From: an uncultured Thermogutta sp.
Lineage (GTDB): Bacteria; Planctomycetota; Planctomycetia; Pirellulales; Thermoguttaceae
Direction: 5' to 3'
Assembly: GCA_937128505.1 (NCBI GenBank)
Contig: CAKZMM010000187.1
Coordinates: 1-64,000 of the forward strand
DNA: 64,000 bases
Each line of letters opens with the position of its first letter. The first letter of the stretch is position 1. This document shows positions 25,644 to 35,400 of the stretch, piece after piece. The notes below the pieces were generated by a model that was not told the DNA's origin, made no database searches, and saw nothing but the letters and a program-made list of their open reading frames with translations. A program made the translations under genes and the position numbers.

Positions 25644-27026
25644 TCAGGGTGGCAGAGGGGTGCTTGCCTCGGGGGCGAGGATGTTGTCGCTGATGCGACA
25701 ATCGCTTGCTCCTTCTAGGGCAATGGCCCCGGTGGGCTGTGGGGCACGGCGATTCACATCGCGGATAATATTCCCCGTCACGCAGATTCGCGCTGCCCCG
25801 GATGTTGCGGCAACGGCCGGCCCATCTAAGCCACTAAACTGATTTCCGCAGATCACCACATCGCACGCATCTTGGACTTGAATGCCGCCGGCAAAATTTT
25901 GGTCTCCCGAGCGGCGGGTAGTCTCCCCGATAAAGCTATCGCAGAAATGGTTGCCGGTGATGGTCAGCCGACCACTACTGGGGCCGACGAATAGGCCGTC
26001 TTGTCCGTTGAGGGTAAAGGTATTGGCCGATATGGCACAACCCCAAGCATCCAGCAGCTTGACCCCGCCACCAAAATTGTGGGCCAGGACGTTGGCACTC
26101 ACCGTGATGCCGTAGCAATCGCGATCCAAGATCACTGCCGCCCCCTGACATTCCTCGATCATATTGCCCGTGAGGACCGAGCCGTAGGTATTTTCGATGA
26201 TCACCCCGTCCCCTAGATGATCGTCGATATTATTCCCCGTCATGCACAGGTTGAAGCTATCGACGCAGCGGATGGCCAGTTGATTCTCTTCAAATTGATT
26301 ACTACTGACAACGATATCGTGACCACCTTCAATGTTGAGTCCCGCCTTGCGGTTGTAGGTGAGGATGCAATTGATAATCCGCGGATCCTCGTAGCAATTA
26401 ATCAGGTTGATCCCATTACCACCGTGATGATCAATCCCCACGGCTTCGATTAAAATCTCGTTGATGTTCTGGGCCAAGATACCATCGCCACTAACCGACT
26501 CGCTCCCCTTGCCATCCACCGCCTGAGGATCGCCTTGAAGCCGCAAGTGAGCGATCTCCACCCGCCAGAGGTGGACCCTCGGGTTTTGCTCGAGATTAGC
26601 AGGCCGGACGATCAACGTGGGCTGCCCACCGGTCATGCAATTGATCAAACACGTAGCAGGCCCCGAACCTTGCAGCCGGGTGTTGCCCCGCGAGAGAACT
26701 AGCGGCTTCTCGAGCCTGAATACCCCGGGTGGCAGGTGCACTACACCGCCGGTTTCCGGGAGGGCATCCAATGCGGCTTGGAGCGTGGGATATCGCGCGG
26801 CATCGATGATCGCCGGAGGTGGAGGGCCCGGAACCTCGGCCCGAGCGGTTTGCTCGGCCACCGCCGGCCCTTTGCCTCGGTTTACCATGGGAATACCCAC
26901 CACGATAGCCAGAATGGTGAGGAGGCACATCCATCTGGCGACGATGATTCTTGCACGATTCGGCAGGGTAGCATCGGAAGGATTCTTCGCCGAACTTGCT
27001 CCAACCTGGCAAAAGATGAGTAACAT
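25644..27026 (-). CDS. Right-handed parallel beta-helix protein, exported
   Basis: Secreted or surface protein with a pectate-lyase-like beta-helix. An N-terminal hydrophobic segment (WMCLLTILAIVVGIPMV, about residues 32-48) is a signal peptide or anchor. The beta-helix starts ARYPTLQAALDALPETGGVVHLPPGVF, the usual first coil, and continues with repeated coils such as GNNIDDHLGDGVIIENTYGSVLTGN and GNQFSGLDGPAVAAT rich in Asn ladders. Many such proteins are polysaccharide lyases or hydrolases, but no catalytic residues can be identified here with certainty. The ATG has a good GGGAGGT ribosome binding site 8 bases upstream. Converges with the DUF11 gene, whose stop is 58 bases away. Confidence 0.88.
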   Translation of the reverse strand: MLLIFCQVGASSAKNPSDATLPNRARIIVARWMCLLTILAIVVGIPMVNRGKGPAVAEQTARAEVPGPPPPAIIDAARYPTLQAALDALPETGGVVHLPPGVFRLEKPLVLSRGNTRLQGSGPATCLINCMTGGQPTLIVRPANLEQNPRVHLWRVEIAHLRLQGDPQAVDGKGSESVSGDGILAQNINEILIEAVGIDHHGGNGINLINCYEDPRIINCILTYNRKAGLNIEGGHDIVVSSNQFEENQLAIRCVDSFNLCMTGNNIDDHLGDGVIIENTYGSVLTGNMIEECQGAAVILDRDCYGITVSANVLAHNFGGGVKLLDAWGCAISANTFTLNGQDGLFVGPSSGRLTITGNHFCDSFIGETTRRSGDQNFAGGIQVQDACDVVICGNQFSGLDGPAVAATSGAARICVTGNIIRDVNRRAPQPTGAIALEGASDCRISDNILAPEASTPLPP

Positions 27027-28036
27027 CCCAATGACCTCCCTAAAACTTAACCAAGCCTAAGGGCAGTTTCGCGGACCTTCTTCGTGGGGCCAAATTAGGC
27101 AGAATGCAAGGAGGCTCGACGAAGTTCTGCTCGCATGGGAGCCCCAATTCCAAACCGATTGAAAAAGCCCCAATTCTAACCGATTGAAAACAGGCAGTAC
27201 CTGAAGGAAAAACCCCTGATTATGTTCGACGGTTCAAGGGTCGACCTGAAGTCTTCTCGAACCGAACTTGCCAGTGAGGTTTTGCTTGGTGAAATCAATG
27301 TGCTAATTGGGCGACTACTTGAGAAAATACCAAGCATCATTTAATCAGCAGGGTTGGTTGCCTTGCACTAGGAAGCTGGAGCGCCGAAAGGCTCAGCCGT
27401 CTCCGAAATTTTCGTCATGCGGTCTAATACCGGGCTATTCGAACTGCATTCTGCTTACGGCAGGCTCCTTTGTCAATCAACCCGGTGATCTCCGAGTTCC
27501 ACGGTTTGAAAAGCCGTTTGACGAGCCTTCATTTTGCCTTCTCTCAGCGAAGCGGAAATTAAGAAGCGGAAATCGAGTGGAAAGGTTTGCCTGGATTTTG
27601 CCCCGCGATTGCTTTATTTTGAGAAAACGCTTCAATAATAGATCCCAGCACCGTTATCGGTTTGCATCGATACCGGGAAAGAATATCTCGGGTAAACCGG
27701 GGTTGGTAAAAACTCAGTCGTCTTCGGCTCATTTGGGGAAAAGATCCGCCTGAATAGCTCGCCCTGCTACCGCATGATCCTTTCCCACCAATGCGGGGAA
27801 AAGGTTATGATGAAGAACGTCGCCCCGATTAAGAGAGTCTCTTTCCATCGATGACGGCAAAGATGTCAAGACAGGATGTCGGCTCTACAAATGTTGAGCC
27901 GCTTTCCCTCCATGGCGATGGATATTTCGTGGAAAACGCGGGCTGAAGTGCACGTGAGCCATTTCCCCTCGGAAGGAGGGAATCGTGAGCCGTTGACAGA
28001 TCGCTCCTAACTGACCGAGCACCGGCGAGACATCAC
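27027..28036. other. Long spacer between divergent genes
   Basis: About 1 kb between the beta-helix gene and the UroD-family gene. A purine-rich GGAAGGAGGG at 27971-27980 looks like a strong ribosome binding site but leads only to GTG AGC CGT TGA, a 3-codon frame. Other frames here are unrecognised. Confidence 0.35.
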
Positions 28037-28996
28037 ATGGATTTTTACCCATCGGTTTACGAACACGCGGCTTTTTTGATCGGACGCACGCCCTGGGAGG
28101 TATCGCGGAATTCTGAGCTGCTCTACCAGGCCCACCGAGCTGCGTATTTGCTGTATCGGCACAGCCCGATTGTTGTCGGCATCGACATCTACAACTTGGA
28201 GGCGGAAGCCTACGGGGCACGGGTGCAACGCCCTTCCGGTACCGGAGTACCGGGCATTGTGGAACCGGCTTTCGAGCGCGTGGACCAACTTCAGGGTCTA
28301 CCCTTTTTGCGGGGAACTGAAGGGCGGATCCCTATGGTCCTCGAAGTGGCCCAGCGGCTGGCTGCCGAATTCCCGGAGGCCGACGTTCGCATCCCCTTGA
28401 GCGGTCCGTTCTCGATTGCCAGCAACCTGCTCACGGTGGAGCGACTGTTGGTCGAAGTGGCTGACCGTCCAACGAAGGTGATGGAAGCCCTTTTCCACCT
28501 GGCGGAGGCTCAGGCGGCGTTTTGCCGGCTGATCCATGAGCGCGGCTTGGATGTGGCTTTTTTCGAATCAGCGGCCGCTCCGCCCCTGCTATCGCCCAAG
28601 CAGTTTCGAGATCTCGAACTCCCGGCGCTCAAAGCCACGATGCGAGCCGTCGAAGCCATTCTTCAGCATCCCGTTCCGTGTATCATCGGGGGGAACACGG
28701 CCCCGATCGTGGAGGCACTGCTCGAAACGGGTACGCAGTATTTGGTCTGCCCTATCGAAACGAATCAGGAAGCCTTCATGCAGAAAGTTTGGCACCGAAC
28801 CGATGTGCGAATTCGCATCAACACCTCTTCGGAGGTCATGGTGCGTGGAGATCGGCAAATGCTGCAACAAGAGGCCGAGCGGATTGCTCGACTTGCGGCG
28901 GGCCGACCCAATGTCTGCATGGGCACCGGGGCACTTCCGTACGAAACACCGCCGGAAAACGTTCTTTTCCTCAAAAGCTATTGCGAAAAGTTATAA
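28037..28996 (+). CDS. Uroporphyrinogen decarboxylase-family (MtaA/CmuA-like) protein
   Basis: TIM-barrel protein of the UroD superfamily, 319 residues. Features are the N-terminal FYPSVYEHAAFLIGR with the region VVGIDIYNLEAEAYG, the strand VRIPLSGPFSIASNLL, the ESAAAPPLLSP segment matching the DPxxSxxxxSP-like position, and the C-terminal NVCMGTGALPYETPPENV. True haem-pathway UroD proteins have different substrate-binding motifs, so a methyltransferase-type or uncharacterised role is more likely. No corrinoid-protein gene is beside it. ATG 28037 is the only in-frame start after a stop at 27986-27988, and it lacks a clear ribosome binding site. Confidence 0.82.
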   Translation: MDFYPSVYEHAAFLIGRTPWEVSRNSELLYQAHRAAYLLYRHSPIVVGIDIYNLEAEAYGARVQRPSGTGVPGIVEPAFERVDQLQGLPFLRGTEGRIPMVLEVAQRLAAEFPEADVRIPLSGPFSIASNLLTVERLLVEVADRPTKVMEALFHLAEAQAAFCRLIHERGLDVAFFESAAAPPLLSPKQFRDLELPALKATMRAVEAILQHPVPCIIGGNTAPIVEALLETGTQYLVCPIETNQEAFMQKVWHRTDVRIRINTSSEVMVRGDRQMLQQEAERIARLAAGRPNVCMGTGALPYETPPENVLFLKSYCEKL

Positions 28997-29047
28997 GGAG
29001 GCTTGCCGGCGGGGCGAAAATCGCGACGAATCATCAATGACAACGAC

Positions 29048-30130
29048 TCAGTAATACAGGCTGGCGCGGATGAGAGCTGTATCGCTGGGACGAATCCCTG
29101 GTGACTGACTTTCATAGCTCAGTTTCCGCCCGAACACGTATCCGCCTTCCACTCGCCAACTTAAGGCACGAAGAACCTTGTTTTCGATTCCGAGCATCAA
29201 TCGAAAGTCGCGATAGGTGGCGATATCCTCCAGACCCGAGGCCCGGGTAATGGCCCAGCTTCCGCCCCCAAATTCGCCGGCTAGATACAGCCATTTTTCC
29301 GCCCCTTCTCTTTGGAGGACTGGCCAATCGACCCGGCGTGCAATCCGCGGACGTGGTGGCAAGAGTTCGAACAGCCAATCGTCGGAGGGTCTCCAGATCA
29401 AACCGGCCACCGGTATCAAGGAGATATCCTCTCGGTCCAAATAAGCAGCTCCGAGGATCAACTTCAGCTCAGGTCTAAAGGTGATCACACCGGCTGCATA
29501 TCCGGGGATACGGAGGGCTTCCGATTGCCAGTGATCGAAATCGCTATAGGCTCCTACACCGACGCTTGCATCCAACGTCAGCCACGACAAAGCCGGCCAA
29601 AGGCACCGAAGTTGCAAATATGCGTCGTAAACCCGGGGCGGTAAATCGGTTACCTCCGGACCATCCAAAAAATACATCGAGAAGCCTGGAGTGATGAGTA
29701 AGGGCGCTTGCCGAATGGGCGTGGGAAGTGCCCAAACCGACTTCGCCTCCCATTGATAAATCCCCAAGTCATCCCCCCCTCCCGGAGCAAGCCAAGTGTT
29801 ATGAAGGATAAGTTTCTGGAAAAAACCTTCCCGAGCGTCGGGCGGGCGGCCCGGGCCCATCGACCCGCGGAGCTCGGGGCCGGTTCGCGGCGTTTGCTGG
29901 GCATAAGGGCTGCCCGATGGATCATCCCAATCCCCGGTGAGCTCCGGTCCAGCCGGTGTCAGCGACTGCGGTGCCAGCGACGGTAAGGGCACACTGGGAC
30001 CGAGATCAATTCTCAGAGGTTCGGAGGCGGGCATCTGCTGAGGTGGGATCAGATTTCCACCCGTGGCTCCCGCCTGAGCGACGATCCACCAACTGATGCT
30101 GCTGGCCAATGGAATAATGAAAAGGTTCAT
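29048..30130 (-). CDS. Outer-membrane beta-barrel-type protein, paralogue A
   Basis: Exported protein of about 360 residues, probably an outer-membrane barrel. I choose the ATG at 30130 because it begins with a hydrophobic signal-like stretch (MNLFIIPLASSISWWIVAQAG); the frame stays open to 30241 but the extra 37 residues are basic and would bury that signal. No strong ribosome binding site supports either choice. After a Pro-rich linker, the barrel-like region starts with LILHNTWLAP and has alternating amphipathic strands, ending in an aromatic residue (LIRASLYY), as outer-membrane proteins do. It aligns by eye along its whole C-terminal half with the next gene upstream (LLITPGF, LPPRxxxAYLQ, AYSDF/VYSDL, YLDRxD). 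Confidence 0.75.
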   Translation of the reverse strand: MNLFIIPLASSISWWIVAQAGATGGNLIPPQQMPASEPLRIDLGPSVPLPSLAPQSLTPAGPELTGDWDDPSGSPYAQQTPRTGPELRGSMGPGRPPDAREGFFQKLILHNTWLAPGGGDDLGIYQWEAKSVWALPTPIRQAPLLITPGFSMYFLDGPEVTDLPPRVYDAYLQLRCLWPALSWLTLDASVGVGAYSDFDHWQSEALRIPGYAAGVITFRPELKLILGAAYLDREDISLIPVAGLIWRPSDDWLFELLPPRPRIARRVDWPVLQREGAEKWLYLAGEFGGGSWAITRASGLEDIATYRDFRLMLGIENKVLRALSWRVEGGYVFGRKLSYESQSPGIRPSDTALIRASLYY

Positions 30131-30497
30131 CGAGTTTTGGGCGACCGCAGACGCAACACAAGCGCCTACGCCTCTCCGGATTTCAATAAAAGTCTCGCTT
30201 TTGTGTCTGCACCTTCTGCCTTCGAGGCCACCCGGCCGCAAGAGGCAAGCGACTCATACTTTGTCACAAATCCGACTTTGTCACAAATCCGATTTTTTCG
30301 CCGGCACTCGGCCCCTGGCGTACTCATCAAAAGCGCGTGGCTCGCGCCTTGGGGGGCCAACGCTCGGAATCGCTAATGAAACCGAATTTCCTAGGTTCGA
30401 TCTTTGGACTTCCTTGCAAGGATAACTTGGACCTCCAACCAAAAATAATTCGACGGCGAGCTCCCAAAGCTTTGTGCACGTCGAAAAGCCGGTGGTG
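30131..30497. other. Spacer between the paralogous barrel genes
   Basis: 367 bases; contains the 17-base perfect tandem duplication listed separately. No gene recognised. Confidence 0.35.
30258..30291. repeat. 17-base perfect tandem duplication
   Basis: ACTTTGTCACAAATCCG occurs twice without mismatch at 30258-30274 and 30275-30291. Confidence 0.95.
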
Positions 30498-31880
30498 TTA
30501 ATACGCCAATCCGCCCCGAATGTACACGACGGGATCGGGACGAAACGGCGGGATGGGAGCCTGACCAATCGGCTCGAAATAGAGCAATTCGCGCCCAAAG
30601 GCTCCGCCGACTTCAACCAGTCCGCTGAACCCGCGGACCGTCTTGAATTCCACCCCCAGTCCCAACCGCAGATCGTTATAGTCTACCTCGTACGGATGAG
30701 GGGTATGGCCTGGAGCATCGAGCTCCGCTGTCCAGGAATCGCCCCCGTACTCACCTCGCAAGTAAATCCACCAGTCCGTGCTCCGGTAGCCTGGGAAACG
30801 AATGGCCAGGCGAGGATTGGGGAAGACCGCATCGAGTTGGATATCGGCCGACGGTGTCCAGACGAGCCCCCCGGCCGGCAGCATTTTCACATCATTTCGA
30901 TCCAAGTACCAAACCCCTAATTTCAGGCGGATTCCCGGCGATAGGGCGATCACCCCGAGTCCGCGCCCATGGATGCGGATACTTTCTTCAACCACGGCAC
31001 TCAAGTCGGAATAAACGCCGATCCGAACCGCCAGTTCCGCACCCACAATCTCCGTCACTTGGGGGAGCCAAGCCCCCTGCAAATATGCCTCGAAGGTACG
31101 TGGGGGCAGCTCTTGCGGCGGTCCTTCCGGCCCGGTCCAAAATTGTGCGGCAAAGCCGGGGGTAATCAACAGAGGATGTTCAATATCCCAACCAAGCGGA
31201 ATGGCGAAAGTCGCACTCAGCTCAGTGTCGTTCAAACCCAATTCCGACGCAGAATCCCCGGGCATCCACACATTATCCAGGCGAATTTCTTGCAGAAAAC
31301 GCTGCACACTAGACCAACTCTCGCGGGAAACCCCGGGAACAAGAGGATCCTTCGGAAGCAAGGTTGGCGGCGGGTCAGCTCCGGCAGGTCCGAAGGGATC
31401 CCAATTTGGCGGGAGCGTGCTCTGTCCTGCCCCCTGCGGCAACCCAATCCCGGGTGGTCCGCCGGGAGATGAAGGCGGGAAAGGTGCCCCCAAATTCGGC
31501 GAGTTCCCCAATCCGCTTGAAACCGTGCCGCCAAAAGCACCGGGTGATGAACCGGGAGCCGGAGCCGGATTGGCCAACGTCCCAACTCCCCCCGATGCTC
31601 GCGACGTTGCCCCGTTCGGGGGGGGTACTATTCCCGCCCTACCCGCTTGCGCCGAACCGGGCTCAGCTCTCACACCGGCAGTAACGCCTCGTGAGGCTGC
31701 CGCCGGATCATTTACCGACAATGGGGTTTCCGGAATTCGCGAGGGGAATCGAATGCGTTGTCCCCACGACCGTCCCTCGAGGATTCCCCCCGATAAAAGC
31801 AAAAAAAAGCAAAGGCGGATCAAAACCGCCCCTATGGGGCCGTTTCGGGAACGAGGTGGAGACTTTGCGCCGTTTTTCAC
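30498..31880 (-). CDS. Outer-membrane beta-barrel-type protein, paralogue B
   Basis: 460-residue exported protein with a signal peptide (GAVLIRLCFFLLLSGGILEG) and a GTG start at 31880. Residues about 60-190 are a long Gly/Pro/Ala-rich, probably disordered linker. The C-terminal 270 residues form a probable barrel that matches paralogue A: LLITPGFAAQFWTGP, ELPPRTFEAYLQ, VYSDL, WYLDRNDVKMLPAGGLVWTPS, YLRGEYGGDSW and a terminal YIRGGLAY. The last residue is Tyr preceded by alternating residues, consistent with a beta-signal. Cargo or function is unknown. It and paralogue A probably arose by tandem duplication followed by strong divergence. Confidence 0.8.
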   Translation of the reverse strand: MKNGAKSPPRSRNGPIGAVLIRLCFFLLLSGGILEGRSWGQRIRFPSRIPETPLSVNDPAAASRGVTAGVRAEPGSAQAGRAGIVPPPNGATSRASGGVGTLANPAPAPGSSPGAFGGTVSSGLGNSPNLGAPFPPSSPGGPPGIGLPQGAGQSTLPPNWDPFGPAGADPPPTLLPKDPLVPGVSRESWSSVQRFLQEIRLDNVWMPGDSASELGLNDTELSATFAIPLGWDIEHPLLITPGFAAQFWTGPEGPPQELPPRTFEAYLQGAWLPQVTEIVGAELAVRIGVYSDLSAVVEESIRIHGRGLGVIALSPGIRLKLGVWYLDRNDVKMLPAGGLVWTPSADIQLDAVFPNPRLAIRFPGYRSTDWWIYLRGEYGGDSWTAELDAPGHTPHPYEVDYNDLRLGLGVEFKTVRGFSGLVEVGGAFGRELLYFEPIGQAPIPPFRPDPVVYIRGGLAY

Positions 31881-32100
31881 CCCAATGCCCTCGATCGGAA
31901 TTCCTTGCGATAAGGCTGGAGTCTGGAAAAGCGAATATCCGGAAAAGCTCGGCTACATTCCATGTAGCGTTGCTAGCGCAACTTTCTTCGAATTTCTTCG
32001 AAACAATTGATTGCCGTTTGGGGCCCGGCTCACTTCATGAGGAACTGACGTTGCTTACTTCGCCGCGGAGAAATTCCGTACCGCCGATTCGTACGCCATC

Positions 32101-32216
32101 TTAGTAAACGTTAGTTCCGGTTAGTAGACGTTAGTTCCTGCTGGGAAAATAGACATTAGTTCCTGCTGGAGTTCCTGCTAGGAAAATAGACATTAGTTCC
32201 CGACGGGGAAAAAAGA
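32101..32216. repeat. Degenerate tandem repeat with core GTTAGTTCC/ATTAGTTCC
   Basis: At least four related units of about 19-28 bases built from (C/A)(G/A)TTAGTTCCTGCTGG followed by GAAAAT. Some units are truncated. Confidence 0.8.
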
Positions 32217-32220
32217 CAAG

Positions 32221-32264
32221 TAGACTCGCCCCGCGTTCTTTCCCGGGCGCGCAAAGCGAGTCTA
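32221..32264 (-). terminator. Intrinsic terminator candidate for the giant gene
   Basis: TAGACTCGC at 32221-32229 and GCGAGTCTA at 32256-32264 form a perfect 9-base stem with a GC-rich loop. Read on the minus strand, the stem is followed by CTTGTCTTTTTT, as expected of a Rho-independent terminator about 200 bases after the stop at 32462. Confidence 0.5.
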
Positions 32265-32461
32265 TTCTGTGTACCGACAAAACTTTAGACAAATCTTCCT
32301 GCGGTTTGTACCCAAGATCGATCTCTCGGTCAAGGCGGAACCAGAAAAGGAAAGCTGGGGTCTATGGGTGGATAAAACATCATGCAAAGCTTGAGCAAAC
32401 GAGCAAAAAAGGGCTGTTTAGCGAAATAAGTGGCAATTAAGAGGAAAAAGCCCTTCGGAGA

Positions 32462-35400
32462 TCATTTCTGCGACGGCGGTCCTAACATCCGATCAATAAA
32501 CCGATAAGCTGCCTCCCGCACGTCTTGGGGGAAGTCGTGCCCCGTCTCAGGGTAAAGAGCCACCAGTCGATCCAGGACCCGAAATTTTTGGTATAAGGGT
32601 TGCGCGGCGGCAACGCAGTCCTTGACTCCGGAGACGTCGAAAATGTCATCACCCGTGGGCGCATTGATGAAAACTCCTCGCGGTGCGATGACCGCCAAGA
32701 CATCCGGAAAATCGAAGGGCATCTTTGCCGGATCTTTCCCATACACGGAGGCAATCCGCGGCATGTGCCCCCGGTGCGACCAACCCGTCAAATCTCCCTT
32801 GCGGTATTTCGGGAAAGAAGTGAAGCCACAACTGCTTACCGCCACTTCGATCCGAGTATCGAAAGCCGCGAGGAACAGCGAGTTATACCCGCCCAAGGAG
32901 TGGCCGATGACCCCAATCCGCCCCGGGTCCACAAACGGAAGCGTTTGAAGGAAGTCCACGGCCCGCATGTGGTTCCAAATACCTTTCATACTGCCGCTCA
33001 CGTAACCGAGCGCATACGGATCGGTGCGATACTCGCCGAAGCCCCCGCGCAGTCCTACCTCCGGAATATCTCCCCCGAGATAATCCGGGGCTAAAGTCAC
33101 ATAACCGCGCTGGGCCAACTCTTTTGCATAATGGAGATTGGGATTGCCGCCCAAACCGGCCGGCTCTGCTTTGCCCAGCGGTGTTGTTTGATGAAGGCAA
33201 AGCACGGCCGGCAGCTTGAGTCCCGGCTCCTTCAACGCCGATTGGGGAATGAGCAAGTAAGCCGGGACCCGATCCCCGGGTTCCGTGGCGTAAGTTATCT
33301 TTCGGAGCACATATTTGGCTAGAGCTACTTCCTCCAGAGTTTCCACGTCCAAAGCGACCTTTCGCTCTGGGCCCGGCAGCGGTCCCATAACCTGCTGCAT
33401 TCTCTGCAAAATCTCCTGCCGATAGCTTTCGTGCTTTTGAAGTTGATGGGCAAGATCGTCGGCACGCTCCGCTTTTTGTTGATTATCCCCGGCGGCTTGT
33501 TGATGATCTCCAACGGCTTGTTGCCTTAATTCTGTCGGCCTATTTTCAGTACGAATTCTCTGACCGCTTTCAGGATGTATTCTTTGACTGCGAGATTCAG
33601 TAACCCCAGCAGCTTCACCACTTCCATTAGCTCCTTCACCGCCGGTTCCCTCTTTTTTGGAAGCAGTCTGGGAATAGGAGTTGCCCCGGAGCGGCGCCGC
33701 CGACTCCGTTTCAGCCGGCACCAGCCGAATCCAGTCAATTTCGACCACAACGTCCTTCGCGGAGCACGGATCCAGCCGCAGGGATCGAATCACCCCCCGC
33801 CAAAAAGGATGGTTTTTTGTTTCAAGCCGATAGATTCGCATCTGCCCGTCCGCTAGGAGGGGGATACGCAAGCTGGTTTTTTCGGTCATCCGGGCAAATG
33901 CTGTTGACCAGAACAGTTGCAACAGGTCCTGCGGCCGGGGACCTCGGGCTGCCATGCGGATTTCAATGGCCGGATACCTTTCTGCCCGAAAAGAAACCAC
34001 CGTGGTGAGGGCCGGATCGTCCGTTCGGCTTCGTAGCCGCAATAGCCCTCGTTCAACCTCTGCTGAGGCAATTGCCCCCGAGGTCGACCACCCTTCCAGA
34101 TTGCCCGGTTCATCAAAGGTCCATTCCGCGGCGAATTTCGGCGTTGGAGCCTCGCGAAGGGGCAAACCCACATCTTGCGGTCCAAAGTCCACATGCTCAG
34201 CGGCATCCGGACAGAATACGCGGCGGATCGCCTCCAGATGGCCGAAGCCAAATTCCTTATGCGGCTCGCAATACGAGCCTTCTCCCCACTCATTCCAAGC
34301 TTCGATAAACACGACCTTCGGCTGCTTGGTTTCGTCGATAAACCGCTTGGCCCACCGCAAATGTTCTTCGAAGGCCTCCGGGGTTCGATCTAGCTGAACA
34401 AACGCCTTGTCCCCATGCCAAGGTCTTGCGTCCCAACCCGGGGATGTCGGGACGAAAACCGGCATCAAACCCGCCTCAGCCATGGGCATCCACCAATACG
34501 CAAATTGGTTCCGTGCCACTTCGATATAAGGGACCCAGTTTCGGCCTGCTACCCCGCAATAAGGCCAGTTATAGCCGGTGACCGCGTCGAAACCCATTTC
34601 CTTCATCTTGGCAAGCATCTCCGGTCGACCACACCCGGCCACTAACACCTCGCCTACGCCCGCTTCCCGGGTCAGCTTGTGCCATAGCTCGATAGCCTGA
34701 CGTGTTCCTTCGATTCCCAGATCGCGTTCCATCGAATAAACCGAGAATATCACCACGACCGGACGCCCCTCCACTTTGAAATATTCCGGACGGCGGAAGT
34801 ACTCCTCGATCCAATAGCGGCAGACGCGTTCATTGTCAGCCGGTGAATGCTCCCCCCGGCCGAAATGGTTGGCCCAAAGCAGACAGAACTTTATTAACGA
34901 TCGATACCGGGCGTGGAAAAAGCCCTCGTGGATTGCGTGTTCGTGGTGACGGCTCCCTTGAATCCAATACCAGTCATAACAGAAAAACGTTATTCCGTGC
35001 TCCACGGCCCATTTGATGTGCCAATCCGCCACCTCCGGAGAGCCTTCCGCGTACCAGCCGAGCACCGGGCGCCGCTCCGGGAAGTACCGAATCGGTTCCC
35101 ACCGCGAGGAATCCTTCCAGCCTGGGTAGTAATAAACGCCTACCTCGTAGGGACCGCGGACCGGCTTTGGCTCCGGTACATAGGAAGCCGCAGGCAGGTT
35201 CAACGCCGGAAGGAATGTCTCCGTAATTTCCGACCGGATTTGATGGGTCAAAGAAGCTTCCTGCCAACTTGCCACCACGGCGATGGATTTCGGCCCCGGC
35301 TCGCGACTGGTAAGCTCCCACGAGACGGACTGCGGCTCATAAAAGTCCACCCACTCGATGGTTTGTACCGGTTTACTTTCGGCGACTAACTCGACCCCGT

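Larger units (their letters stand above)
31881..32461. other. Spacer with repeats and a terminator-like hairpin
   Basis: 581 bases downstream of the giant WbsX/esterase gene and upstream of barrel paralogue B, all on the minus strand. Holds the degenerate repeat and the hairpin listed separately. Confidence 0.4.

Noticed and set aside
27307-27753. Plus-strand open frame of 148 codons
   Set aside because: No motif, no ribosome binding site, and codon use unlike the neighbouring genes.
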